From positions 2,852,001-2,916,000 of the forward strand of contig JAUCEF010000016.1 of the NCBI GenBank assembly GCA_033558025.1: a stretch of DNA of 64,000 bases. The letters are read 5' to 3'. Source of the stretch: Phytophthora sp. 'mugwort'. Lineage: Eukaryota > Oomycota > Peronosporomycetes > Peronosporales > Peronosporaceae. A model generated the notes under the pieces. It was not told the origin of the DNA. It searched no databases and was given only the letters and a program-made list of their open reading frames with translations. The position numbers were made by a program, and so were the translations under genes. Each line of letters starts with the position of its first letter. The stretch's first letter is position 1. Positions 21,619 to 32,072 of the stretch are shown piece after piece.

Positions 21619-21942
21619 CGGTGTTCTTCCAATTGAGGGACTTCTCGAGATGCCATTGCATTTTTTTTGGATAAGGCTATTTATGATATTGCGTTGAAGT
21701 GGTGAGCTGAGGTGTTTGAACTGAATCACATGGTTCCATGAGAGCATCCATTTGTTCTAATCCTTTGGTTATGAATTTAACCGGGACATAGTTTCAAAAC
21801 CTGCGCTTATTTTTAGCCAATCAGATCACTCCAGTGGAATTATTTTTATTGCTGACAAATATATTCCTCAATATATAAAAACTAAATAATAGTGAGTTCA
21901 TCTCCTTGAGCGACAAAACATAAATATATAGAAATAATAACA

Positions 21943-22214
21943 ATGTGCAAGTACATTTTCCCAGACAACCACCAAAAAGCGAACCAACAGTGCGGCTCAA
22001 AAGGCGATTGGTGCCGACATCACGCGAAGTATCAGCCAGCAGTTGATGAACCTGCAGTTGATGAACCTGTAGTTGATGAGCCTGTAGTTGATGAACCAGG
22101 GGTTGATGAACCAGTACTCGAAGCAGCAACACCAACTAGCTCTTATACTACTACTGATATTGTTTCAAAACCAACGATGGCTGACTCTATTGAAGAAATT
22201 TATGGCGACCATTG
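21943..22214 (+). pseudogene. Truncated N terminus of the primase-helicase ORF, left arm
   Basis: Mirror copy of the start of the helicase ORF at 25304. It begins MCKYIFPDNHQKANQQCG and continues to C and H (DWCRHH), a short C-x(n)-C-x(n)-C-x2-H finger like those at the start of giant-virus proteins. VDEP repeats follow. It is cut off at the arm end, 22214, where it runs into unrelated core sequence. Confidence 0.7.
22039..22113 (+). repeat. Five 15-bp tandem repeats (VDEP units)
   Basis: Five near-identical units of (G)(C/T/G)AGTTGATGAACCT encode repeated VDEP(A/V/G). The mirrored copy is at 25134-25208. Confidence 0.85.
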
Positions 22215-22229
22215 CAAACCATATCCAAT

Positions 22230-22551
22230 ACAGAACCAGCGATTGGCTTCCAGTTGTCTCTCAGAAAATTCCAAGCAATGACTACCAACAGTCTTGATTC
22301 CATTCCACAGATCTCCCCAAAATCCACTGCCACTTAGCCCAGATTGATGCGTTCTCAATACTTCAAGCCATGAGCCATACAGAGAGTCGTTCCTTTACCC
22401 GATTCAATATGCTTTGACTAGCTTTTGTAATTTTCGGGGTGGAAATAATGGGCATGGCTAGAATTGAGTTGAGCGTTAGTCGAACAGGCTTTCCATGCAA
22501 AACATTCACGGCCTGCGCGTGACTAAGGTTTACACGAAACTCTCTATACAT
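22230..22551 (-). pseudogene. Capsid-like remnant (minor capsid / pVI-type resemblance)
   Basis: From the ATG at 22551 the minus strand reads MYREFRVNLSHAQAVNVLHG then KPVRLTLNSI. After a frame change it continues with a His/Lys-rich stretch, GSGFWGDLWNGIKTVG (about 22285-22333), and in a third frame WKPIAGSVLDMV (about 22219-22254). I associate this order (polar-aliphatic repeats such as LSxxQ...GKPVRLT, then a Gly-rich FWxxLWxGIKxVG segment) with minor capsid proteins of Polinton-like viruses and giant viruses. The match is by memory of sequence style, not a search. It is cut by the end of the left arm. Confidence 0.4.
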
Positions 22552-22577
22552 CTTTATATATAAGCACAAAATAAAAA

Positions 22578-22850
22578 ATGTCAAAGCTTAAATCTAAAAC
22601 CCAAAATCTAGATGAGCTAAAACAAATAATTGTTCGTGATATAATGAGCATTGATAGGCTCTCCAAAGCAACAATGGATATTGCAGTCCCGGAAACATGA
22701 GAAATTTCTCGCGATATTTGAAGTGGAGTGAAAACACTGACTGGTATTGGGATGACCGAACCACGTCTCACGCGACGCATGAAGGGAGGATCACTTTCGG
22801 CTGGGATAGGTGCAAATCTACCTTATCTTAAAACAATTAATCATTCACGA
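22578..22850 (+). pseudogene. Second virus-like ORF remnant
   Basis: Plus-strand frame with MSKLKSKTQNLDELKQIIVR, a stop after 39 codons and another soon after, then TGIGMTEPRLTRRMKGGSLS. The basic GGSL-type segment is reminiscent of virus structural proteins. Function unknown; clearly broken. Confidence 0.35.
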
Positions 22851-22884
22851 GTGATTACCGATTCTTGACCATCACAAAGTGCGT

Positions 22885-25304
22885 TTAGAGTGACGATTCT
22901 TCTGAGGATTCGACTGTATTAAAATTCATGGGAAAGAAGAATCCATAAGGAGTGGTTCCATTTTCTTTGTATCGCTTGTCCAAATTCGAGATTTTCTCAC
23001 AAAACTTCGAGTGCTTATCAGGGGCTCACCAGCTTCTCACACCACCTTTGATAGTGCTGATACATAGTAACTCTCTCCACTCGGAATTTATCTTCGTCGT
23101 CCACTTCAACTTCAGTGCGTACGATTTGATCTAGTCCCGTTACTTTGAGTTCATTGAGTTCATTGACATAATTGACAATACTCCTCATTGCTAACGGTTG
23201 TCATTGATCATAGATAAGCATTCGAAAGAGGATTTTGGCTTGGGGTTGGCAAACTTTTTCAAATATGTGTAGAATTTGTTCATCTCATTCTCATTTTTGA
23301 TCACATCATCAATCAGCTCTCCATAATGAGCCTTGTTGTGCTGTTCCGCCGGATTCACATCGTAAACTGTCATCTTGTCTTCGACGATGCCGATCAAGTT
23401 GTTAGAAGCACCAATAAATTCAGTGATGTTGCCACGTACTTCTTCTTCATGGTAAAGTTTTCGACTAGATTGTACGGAATCAGTGATTGCAGACTTCATT
23501 CGCTCAAGGCAGTTACGAAACGAACGCTTGTCGCCAGCAATTTCCTCAAACCAGCACATTTTTTATGGCGAAGTTGCGGGGCCCACGCTCTCCAAAGACA
23601 TTGGTTAGATGCTGAGTCATGTGAGTATTTTCCGTCCCCAAAAGCCTCGTAAGGAGCTTGAAGAAGTTCGGCTTGCCAATTTACTTCTCCATTGAATATA
23701 GTACGAGCATAATCTGCGTCTTGCTGTCTGGATAATGACAAATGCTACCGATATACTCCATCAACCATTGGTACCTCTTAGAATCATTGAAGCAAATGAT
23801 ACGTTTCAGGTAGTCGACTAACACTGGGTGCAAGTCAGATTCGGTAATTTCTTCATGAAGATCCTTTGCTAGCAGTGGATTTGCTAAGCTGAATGTCTCC
23901 ATATCATTTGGATCATGTTCCCACTTGCAGACAGTATTTGCAAACTTGTGGAATGGAATCGTATTCAAGAAATCAGATAGCTTGGTTGAATGTGGATTCT
24001 TGTTTTCAGTGTACTGGATTTGCACCTTGAAAAAATCTTGAATCATATGCCTTGATCACAGAATTATCGTCCTCTGTTGGCTTACGCTTGTAGTAGGTGG
24101 TATCTGAGCCTTTGAAGACGTAGAACTCGTGCATGAAGTAGAGCACAAATCGGTTCAGTAAATGAAGAGACTCGAAGTTTGTAGTTTTTAACATCTTCTC
24201 AAAAGTACTGAAATTTAGCTCACGATTTGGCTTGTTCTCGATCACGAGATACTTATCCGCCCAATACTTAAGCTCATCGATCTCGAATGATGTATCAACC
24301 ATAGCTAAATGCATGTCTTCAATTGTTCGGCCCGTTAATTCCACCAGTTGTGTTAGCGTTGCCAACTTTCAATTTGAAGTCTTGATTGAGTGTAGATAGC
24401 TCAAACGACTTTGAACTGGGTGTTTTGCTTGGCTCATTGACTTCATATTCATCCTTCTATTGCTTGTATGCGACAGAATCACAATCAGCAACAATTCCCT
24501 TCAGTTTGCCTTCTTTCAATGATGGATGATACTTCGAGTAAAACCAACAATCGAATTATTTGTAGCAAACTCCTTGTTGAAACGCTCTGCTTTTTGTTTG
24601 AGCACGCAGAGATAGGTTTTGCGCATCAAATACCAATCAGATGAGGTTGACGAGCAAAGAATCCGGCGAGATTCCACAGTTTTGGTTATTGTAGTACCAA
24701 TCATTTCGAATCATCATACATAAGTGATATAATCGCTCATCGTAGGATTTAGTTGCAAGGAAGTATTCCACACCGCATTTAATGTTTGCTTGCTCGAGTG
24801 ATTCACGGTCTTCACTAGCCTTGAGAAAGAAGTTATCAAGAATCTGCGATTCATCGAGCTCATCGAATTGATATTGCAAAAGATACGTATCCGGCTTTTC
24901 CAAAGTCAGATGTGACATCATCACTGTGCTTGTAGTCGATGGAATCGCCAACTACGTGCATCTTCGACTTGATCCAATGACCCGTGCTTGGATTCATCGT
25001 ATTTATCAACAGACTTGATGTGCTGAATACAATGGTCGCCATAAATTTCTTCAATAGAGTCAGCCATCGTTGGTTTTGAAACAATATCAGTAGTAGTAGT
25101 ATAAGAGCTAGTTGGTGTTGCTGCTTCGAGTACTGGTTCATCAACCCCTGGTTCATCAACTACAGGCTCATCAACTACAGGTTCATCAACTGCAGGTTCA
25201 TCAACTGCTGGCTGATACTTCGCGTGATGTCGGCACCAATCGCCTTTTGAGCCGCACTGTTGGTTCGCTTTTTGGTGGTTGTCTGGGAAAATGTACTTGC
25301 ACAT
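22885..25304 (-). pseudogene. D5/SF3-type primase-helicase, multiply broken
   Basis: About 2.4 kb of one former ORF, now spread over at least eight frames. It starts in the right arm at 25304 with the C/H finger and VDEP repeats. About 24950-24640 carries EKPDTYLLQYQFDELDESQI and a primase-like region, and about 24046-23700 carries TESDLHPVLVDYLKRIICFN then YIGSICHY before the expected Walker A. The Walker A (about 23640-23690) is degraded to a stop plus IGKPNFFKLL. About 23610-23190 carries MCWFEEIAGDKRSF (Walker B-like), TEFIGASNNLIGI (sensor-like motif C) and a late segment as in viral D5-like helicases. The C terminus (TTPYGFFFPMNF) ends at the TAA at 22885-22887. The domain order fits virus-type replication primase-helicases; the copy is dead. 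Confidence 0.65.
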
Positions 25305-25628
25305 TGTTATTATTTCTATATATTTATGTTTTGTCGCTCAAGGAGATGAACTCACTATTATTTAGTTTTTATATATTGAGGAATATATTTGTCAGCAATA
25401 AAAATAATTCCACTGGAGTGATCTGATTGGCTAAAAATAAGCGCAGGTTTTGAAACTATGTCCCGGTTAAATTCATAACCAAAGGATTAGAACAAATGGA
25501 TGCTCTCATGGAACCATGTGATTCAGTTCAAACACCTCAGCTCACCACTTCAACGCAATATCATAAATAGCCTTATCCAAAAAAAATGCAATGGCATCTC
25601 GAGAAGTCCCTCAATTGGAAGAACACCG

Positions 25629-27317
25629 TTACCCTCTTTCCATGCGAAAGACATTTGTGACTTTCCCAGTCTTGTTGCCTCGAAGGTCGATGACTACATA
25701 ATCTTTCACTGCAAGTGCAGCATACTTTCCACCTGGTGTGAATCGTGCCATATGCTCACCGATCTTGTCTCCATTCACCAGCAGCTCAAGCCCCCACCGC
25801 AGACTCCCGTTGAGATAAAAGTCGATTTCTCCATCGATCCTCAGTGGCTGATCACCATCGGTTGGCGATGAAGGGTACACGCGTGACAACTCTGGGCAAA
25901 TCGAGCACGTCTGATGGGTGTTCAAAGCAAGGTTTTCCATGAATTGATGCTGGAAAGTAGCTTCCTTGGGGAAATTAGTCTCGCTAACCACAGACTGCCG
26001 TAGTGCAAATGCCGACATGTTGCCAACAACTTTCGTGATCAGTTCACACAGCGATGATGGATTTGCAATTGCACGATTCAGAAAAAGCCACCTGATGTAG
26101 TACTTCTCTGCCAATGGAGATGAAAATCTCATTAGCCGATCGACACCTTCGACAATAATACCAGCTTCTTCAAGGTCATGCAGCAACGATTGTCTTCATC
26201 TGCAAGCTTCGAATCCAACGAGACAACATTCGGCGCAACAACAAGGCATTGGATCAAATACCGCTGAAGTTCCAAACTGGTCGGTGTCGTATGCTTACTA
26301 CCGAAACATCGTGCCATTCGCTGCAGGCAATCTTGAGATAGGTAGTACGCAATCAATTCGGTCTCTAACGGAGCAGGGTCCTTGACGAAAAAGTGCACCA
26401 CTGAGTCGACTGAAATGCGCAATGCGCCGATATGTCCACTGCAATCATGAATCAACAACTGGATGAAGTTTCGTTTCTTCCTTTTGTCGGGTAATCCGGT
26501 TGTTGGCAGCATCAAAAACTCTTGTGCTTCCGCGTCACTTAACAGAAATCACTTCTACCGAACTTCACGAGCGACTGGAACTCAGCTGGGCGCTCTACTC
26601 CACCTTCTAGTGCATGCGTCGCACTGATGATGAAGGGAGCATTGCCTGGTAACCACGAAGGACTAACCTTGATCAAGGTGCTCCAAAATCTCTTATCATC
26701 GTACTTCGCTTGAGCATCATCCACCATAACAACATGGTGTTGAGTTGAGCTGAGGTTTGCTGCTCTATCATATACGTCGATCCCACATGAGCGCAGTAAG
26801 TCAACCGCTAATACGTCGACACGAAGAAATGAGATGGGGATACAGTTCAGGTTAGAATATCTGTGAGCAACCAGCGACAATAACGACGTCTTCCCCGATG
26901 CTGCTGGCGAAACGAAGAGGATGAAGCGGTTTCGGCCGAACTTCATAGTTTCGTAAATACTGTCGAGAAGCTTCACACGCGCAAGATGAAGCGCTTGAGG
27001 GTTCACACCATCGTGGAATAACTGGACAACTGATACGCCACTCTCTCGCGACAGTGCTTGCACAATAAGCGCGTTGTCCTCATCGTTTCCGAACTCTGCC
27101 ACCGAGGACGACGACCTCGGCAGCTTCTGCTTTGCGCTGTAGGCCGTTCTGACTATGAGGTCTGATGGAGCTATGCCCGCCAGATGACTGTCTTTGTACT
27201 TTTCCTTTACGACATCTCACAGATCAACAAAACTGCATCGTCCGGGAGTGTCACGCGGTCGACCGACGTCAACGCTCTGCCATCATCGCCCACAAACACG
27301 AACCACTTGTGCTTCAT
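25629..27317 (-). pseudogene. Crinkler (CRN) effector gene, frameshifted, right arm
   Basis: Mirror copy of 19930-21618 with the same header, NTPase and nuclease-like segments and the same frame breaks (frames 27102-26539, 26515-26132 and 26186-25629; header ATG at 27317). Two residues differ near the first strand of the NTPase core (FFRGD on the left, FLRVD on the right). The shared frame breaks show that the gene was already broken before the arm was duplicated. Confidence 0.8.
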
Positions 27318-27366
27318 CGCTCTCTCCAAATTCGAGAATGACAGGAAGAAATAACCTCAGTTGAGG

Positions 27367-27777
27367 TTTAATGCTCGGGTTCCGAGGTTCCAGAACCGGG
27401 TTCCGAACCGGTTCCAAAACGTGCCGTACTTACTAGAGTTGCTGTGATGCTTCAATTCTGTAGTGAGTTGCAATCTAATTGGCGAAATGTGGATGCTTCG
27501 GGTTCTGAAATTTTCGGAACCAACTTTTAATATCTAGAAGGCGGTGGTTATGTCGATATCTGCTGTTGGTAGCTCGGGTTCCGAGGTTCCTAAATTTTAC
27601 ATAGATTTATATGAAATTTATAGAGGGGGTAGGGTATAAAGAGAAAGAAGAGATAGAGAGTCAGTGCTGGTTCTTTTTTTTACTAATTTAGGAACTTAGT
27701 CCCGCATTGTGTATAAAACCTTTCGTAATCACAATTGTTGATGTAGATCGGTTCTGTGACTTGGAACCGGTTCAAAT
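27367..27777 (-). repeat. GGAACC/GGTTCC motif cluster, right copy
   Basis: Mirror of 19470-19880, upstream of the right CRN copy. Confidence 0.55.
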
Positions 27778-28148
27778 CAGATTTCGGCACCATTGGATTT
27801 TGATAACTACAATCACTCTGATGACGCGTCGTTTAAAGTGACAGTTCTGAGAATTCCTGAGAATTCACATTAGGATCTAGTAACTTCGTGGGTTCCTTCT
27901 CTTACCGGTATCGTACGCTAGTGGACGGACTGTATTATGTTACATCGTCCGCTCGAGCAGTGCATAAAATAGCATCTAGAGTACCCTTAGACCCCCTTAG
28001 AGACCTCGTTAATGCACCGTGTAGTATATACTAATTCCTTGCTTAAAATGGACTCATTTTTATGTTGAAATTCACCGACTGTCGCTGAAGAAGCTTTAAC
28101 CCTTCTCAGGCATGGTTAATATGAAATAGATGACCCTTTTACGCTCTG

Positions 28149-28166
28149 AGGTTATTGATGGGTTGT
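28149..28166 (+). repeat. 18-bp direct repeat, right copy
   Basis: Exact copy of 19088-19105. An 8-bp spacer (ACGCTCTG) and a TT separate it from the element end. Confidence 0.7.
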
Positions 28167-28878
28167 CTAGTTAGAAACATCAGCTGGGCTTAAGAAACGA
28201 TTAAACCTATTCTCCTTGTAAAATATTGTTATGCCGGCGTAATGTGCTAAATATCATTACTGTCGTCATTATGGACATTCACGCTCACGCCTGCATCCAT
28301 GGCACTGAATCGAGAATCGAGTGGTCCGAGGTCAACTTGGACAATAAACATGTTACGTGTTTCCATCCTGGATGCTGCTCGGTGTGTCTACCCAGCAAAA
28401 AGCATGGAGCTTCACAAGAACGCCACGTTTAAAACTTCCGTACCCCTTTATTCTGATGGTCTGTGGACGCAAGGAAGTAAACACTTTACTTAAACAACTC
28501 GTGAGCAAGAAACGCTGACGGCACACTTGATTATAAGACACGGCAAAGCTATGGTCGTTAGAACGCTGAATTAACAATAACACAACAACATGACACCAAG
28601 TGCCGAGGAATTAGCATGAATTTGAAACTAACAGCAAGATGGGATCCAAAGATGCTTAATGCTCTTTCTGGCCAGTATACGTCGTATACGCGACGGATCG
28701 TCTAAGTACTTTGTCACCGACAAACGCTTGGTCTCCGCGGCGGTTATGGCACTCAAAACTAGCGTTAAAAAAACAAATCTCTTGTGTTGCCCCAGGAGAT
28801 TCACTTTCGAATCGGCAAACAAAAAAACAAAACACCTAACCCTATTGACCATCCATCACACCCTGGCATCCACCAGGC
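28167..28878. other. Intergenic, no gene recognised
   Basis: Only short overlapping frames on both strands; no domain, repeat or RNA gene seen. Confidence 0.4.
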
Positions 28879-29620
28879 ATGCTTCCTTTCAAGCTCCTCA
28901 ATGCCCTCGCAGTATCACGTCGCCACTGTTGATCAAGGAGACGACAGCACAACAGAACTGCTGCATTCACGGCATCAACTACAACCCTCGCATTGGTCCA
29001 TTTGGGTTCCAAGTGAATCAGCAATACAAGAGCGCAGCTAATATCCAGGCGGATCTGGAGACGGTAGCTCCAGTCACGCACTACGTTCGATTGTACGGAC
29101 TCGGGGACTGCGATCAAAGCTCAACTGTCGTGTCTGCAGCTATCGACGCGGGGCTGAGTGTCTCGCTGGAACTTTGAGTGAGTGGTGACGACCGCGTCTT
29201 CGAGCCAACGGCTTCCCCTTCTGGAAGAGAATTGCTGTCGAGAACGCCGTTGCCTACCCGGCTAGGCGATGGGTCGAGTCCTAAAGCGTCGGAGGCTTCA
29301 CCGTCGAGCGCCGCTCGCTACTTCCACGACTTCTACGAGATGGCGATGCAGCAAGGCTCGAGTTTCTACTACTTCGCGGGCTTTGACGAAGACTGGAAGA
29401 TCGACGCCAGTAATATCACCGTCGAGGGCTTGGACTGTTCCACGAGGAGGACGCTGAAGACCAAAATCGACGATCTCTCGCTGGGCTTAAGCTGCGCAGC
29501 GAGCAGGAACGAGAAGCCAGCACAACCGGCGTCAGCAGCACTGGCAGCTCGGGTTCCAAGTTCACCCCCGGACAGGTTACTACCTCGGGCTCCACTGAGT
29601 CGACCACGAGGACTACCATG
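28879..29620 (+). pseudogene. Broken GH17 beta-1,3-glucanase copy
   Basis: A degraded relative of the intact GH17 gene at 30855. A signal-peptide-like start (MLPFKLLNALAV, 28879) is out of frame with the next part. CIHGINYNPRIGPFGFQV and VRLYGLGDCDQSSTVV (about 28960-29125) match the N-terminal catalytic-domain blocks. A stop follows at 29175, the middle of the domain including both catalytic glutamates is missing, and AARYFHDFYEMAMQQGSSFY (about 29310-29370) picks up the C-terminal end of the barrel. A Ser/Thr-type tail follows in another frame. Most likely a decayed tandem duplicate. Confidence 0.75.
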
Positions 29621-29631
29621 AGACCCGAAGG

Positions 29632-30854
29632 ATGCCGCGTCAGGCGGGTTTAGGCGGCGTGAATAGTCAATGTTTTTTTTGCTGCGGAGGCCATGTACCA
29701 CCACGGCGTCTGTCCCGAGGTCGCTGCCTTGTTCGTACGAGCTCATTTAGATTTTCTTGCTTGCTCTCCTTGATGTCTACTATTTCTTCTTGCACATGTA
29801 GCCATCGGGTTAGCGGTGCGTCGGTCGTGGTCGATAGCTTGGATGCAGCGGTGGTGCCGTCCTAGCGTGGGCGACTTACTGAGAACAGAGCACATGGCTC
29901 GGCAGCTGAGGACGACAGAAGCGCAGGAGGATTACCGCTGGTGGGAGCGGCATCTGTCGGTGTTGAGGGTGAGCAAAGCAGGAACGACACCACGGCAGCC
30001 CAATGTGGTGATGTCGTTCTCAGACCCAGCGATGGAAATGACAAGGACTGCGCGATGGCCGACGCGGAAGCAAGCACAGGTTTTATTTTCGCGTCAATCC
30101 TGACAAGCACGATCCTATTCCTTAACTATCTTCTCGCAGCAACTTGCTGTCAACAAGGAGGCAAGAGCTTGCTGCACACGTTAAAGGATGCTGCCGTCAC
30201 GGGCGATTTCTCACTTTAAGGACTAGCCGCACCACCTCACGAGTTCAGATGTTTCACGAAGACGACTTGCAGTGCATGTGGTATCTTTCAGCACGCGTCG
30301 ATCGTCTGCTCGAAGGCGACGCAAGTGCCTTTTGTGCTTACGACAGCGCACCGAGAGAGCATCCCTCTCCCTTGCGACCGGGAAAATCAAGCCGCCGAAA
30401 GCGCTACCTGCGCTCGCAGTGAGAGCCTGGCAGTGACAGGTCTCGTAGCCCTTGCACCGCCTTACGCCGAACGCTCACGCACGAGTTTCGAAGTGATATC
30501 GAGCGCGGTCATGGTCCTGCTTTCTTCCACGTGGACATTCCACTCACCAAATGTGCCCCGACGCTGGCAAATCCCGACCGCTTAAAAAAACTGACGTACT
30601 GACGTACGTGGCACTGATCGAGTTTCGCTACGCGTCGGTGCGTCAGCTGGCAAAAGATCCAAGTCGAGCGTCCTGTCGTGGCCATGACACGCGATCCAGA
30701 TGGAAATGGCGCGCGGTTGTCGACGGCCTGGACCTGGCTTGGGCTCGCGAGCTGTACTGGTAGGTAAAGCTAACTTATGGTCATTTCCCAAACTCCTATC
30801 TTTTCGATAAGAGTATCCCCCACAAGCCTCACAGCGACAACCGACCTCGAAACA
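29632..30854. other. Gene-poor stretch before the GH17 gene
   Basis: Several overlapping plus-strand frames (29816-30103, 29941-30219, 30144-30422, 30325-30585) without a recognisable domain. Possibly remnants of another decayed gene. The GH17 promoter must lie in the last few hundred bases; no oomycete Inr motif was recognised. Confidence 0.35.
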
Positions 30855-32072
30855 ATGGTGAACGTGCTGCGTACGACCTCAGCTCTGGCCATGGTGGCCG
30901 CCGCCTTCGGCTTTGCTGACGCCGGCAGCTTCAAGTGCACGGGCATCAATTACAACATTCGTGCCGGCCCTGACTGGGCCACGGCCGACAAGAAGTGCAA
31001 GTCCGCCACGCAGATCTCAACGGAGCTGGCCACGCTTAAGGGCGTGACCGACACTATTCGTCTGTACTCACTGACAGACTGTGACCAGGCTACTGCGGTG
31101 GTGCCCGCGGCCATCGAGGCTGGTCTCAAGATCGAGTTGGGCATGTGGGTGGACTCGTCCACGTCCAGCTTCAAGGCAGAGAAGACTGCGTTCCAGACGC
31201 TGCTCGAGACCGGTGTCGTCACGACCGACAATATCGTGGGTATCCACGTAGGCAGCGAGGCCGTGTACCGCGGCGACGTGACAGCAGCGACGGCCATCTC
31301 GAACTTGAAGGAGATCCGCACGCTGTGCCAGGCCAACTCGGACGCCGCCAGTGTCCCGCTTACCATCGCAGATATCGGCGACACCTACTCGGCGTACCCA
31401 GAGATGATCGAGGCCGTGGACTACGTGTCGGCCAACTATTTCCCGTTCTGGGAGAAGGTGGACGTCGACGGTGCCGCTGATTTCTTCTACAAGCGCTTCT
31501 CGGCGCTCGTGAAGACCGCCAGCACCTATAACAAGGAGGTGATCGTGGGCGAGACCGGTTGGGCCTCGGACGGCACGGACGCCGCCGCGAGCGCCGCCAC
31601 GGCCGCCAACGCGGCCAAGTACTTCTACGACTTCTACACACTCGCCGCGGAGAAGGACCTTGTATACTTTTACTTCTCTGCCTTCGATGAGCCCTGGAAG
31701 CTGGCCACGCTTGAGGCCAACGAGACGGTGGAGGCGTACTTCGGCCTGTTCACACAGGAGGGCGTCCTCAAGGACCTCATCGCGGCTGAATTCGACAACA
31801 CTACGGCCTCTTTCGACGGCAGCGATTCGGCTACGATCACCGTTGTGGGTAACGATGGCAGCAGCACCACCTCGACGGACGCTGACATCACCACGACCAC
31901 CACAGGTGCTTCGACGGCGTCTGATGATACCGATGATGCCACTTCGATCACGTCGGATGACATGACGCAGGACGAAACCATCTCAGACGATGTTGAGGAT
32001 GACACGTCCGACTCGACGTCAACTATGCAGACCTCGACCACCGCTACATCTCACAACGATTGTGCCATGTAA
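30855..32072 (+). CDS. Secreted GH17 glucan 1,3-beta-glucosidase
   Basis: 405 residues, single exon. Residues 1-23 are a signal peptide (MVNVLRTTSALAMVAAAFGFADA). The GH17 barrel starts at KCTGINYNIRAGPDW and includes DTIRLYSLTDCDQ. The acid/base glutamate is in HVGSEAVYRG (about residue 137) and the nucleophile in IVGETGWASDG (about 235). YFYFSAFDEPWK closes the barrel. The last 80 residues are a Thr/Ser/Asp-rich tail, likely O-glycosylated, without a hydrophobic GPI-type end. An upstream in-frame ATG at 30777 would bury the signal peptide, so 30855 is the start. It acts on beta-1,3-glucan in the oomycete wall or during growth in host tissue. Intact. Confidence 0.93.
   Translation: MVNVLRTTSALAMVAAAFGFADAGSFKCTGINYNIRAGPDWATADKKCKSATQISTELATLKGVTDTIRLYSLTDCDQATAVVPAAIEAGLKIELGMWVDSSTSSFKAEKTAFQTLLETGVVTTDNIVGIHVGSEAVYRGDVTAATAISNLKEIRTLCQANSDAASVPLTIADIGDTYSAYPEMIEAVDYVSANYFPFWEKVDVDGAADFFYKRFSALVKTASTYNKEVIVGETGWASDGTDAAASAATAANAAKYFYDFYTLAAEKDLVYFYFSAFDEPWKLATLEANETVEAYFGLFTQEGVLKDLIAAEFDNTTASFDGSDSATITVVGNDGSSTTSTDADITTTTTGASTASDDTDDATSITSDDMTQDETISDDVEDDTSDSTSTMQTSTTATSHNDCAM

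Larger units (their letters stand above)
19109..22214 (+). repeat. Left 3.1-kb inverted arm
   Basis: Pairs with 25030-28138. Coordinates of matching points sum to 47247 from the outer end to about 22150, then to 47244 because of a 3-bp length difference in an ACT run. By eye only a few substitutions separate the arms (for example near 20421-20432). Identity stops abruptly at 22214. Confidence 0.95.
19109..28138. mobile_element. 9-kb virus-like element with CRN-carrying inverted arms
   Basis: Bounded by inverted termini (AAGGGTCATC inward on both sides). Arms 19109-22214 and 25030-28138 are inverted copies of each other; the 22215-25029 core is unique. Content, left to right: GGAACC-rich upstream region, CRN pseudogene (plus), truncated zinc-finger start of the helicase ORF (plus), capsid-like remnants, primase-helicase pseudogene (minus), CRN pseudogene (minus), and the same upstream region mirrored. 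Every protein frame is broken. I infer a dead DNA-virus-like transposon (Polinton-like or giant-virus-derived) that rearranged by inverted duplication. No integrase or DDE transposase is visible inside it. Confidence 0.7.
25030..28138 (-). repeat. Right 3.1-kb inverted arm
   Basis: Inverted copy of 19109-22214. It differs by a few substitutions and one 3-bp length change (extra codon in the Thr run near 25090). Confidence 0.95.

Noticed and set aside
22039..22113. CRISPR-like array
   Set aside because: The 15-bp units are contiguous with no spacers and encode a VDEP repeat; this is a eukaryotic genome.
21821..22135. Minus-strand frame rich in HQLQVHQL repeats
   Set aside because: It is the reverse reading of the VDEP repeats; no independent support.
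22378..22584. Tc1/mariner transposase remnant on the minus strand
   Set aside because: Considered because of spacing to TIR-like repeats, but there is no DDE signature, and the capsid-like reading explains more of the sequence.
31360..32041. Minus-strand frames opposite GH17
   Set aside because: Arg/Pro-rich or Ser/Val-rich shadow translations of the Thr/Ser-rich GH17 tail.
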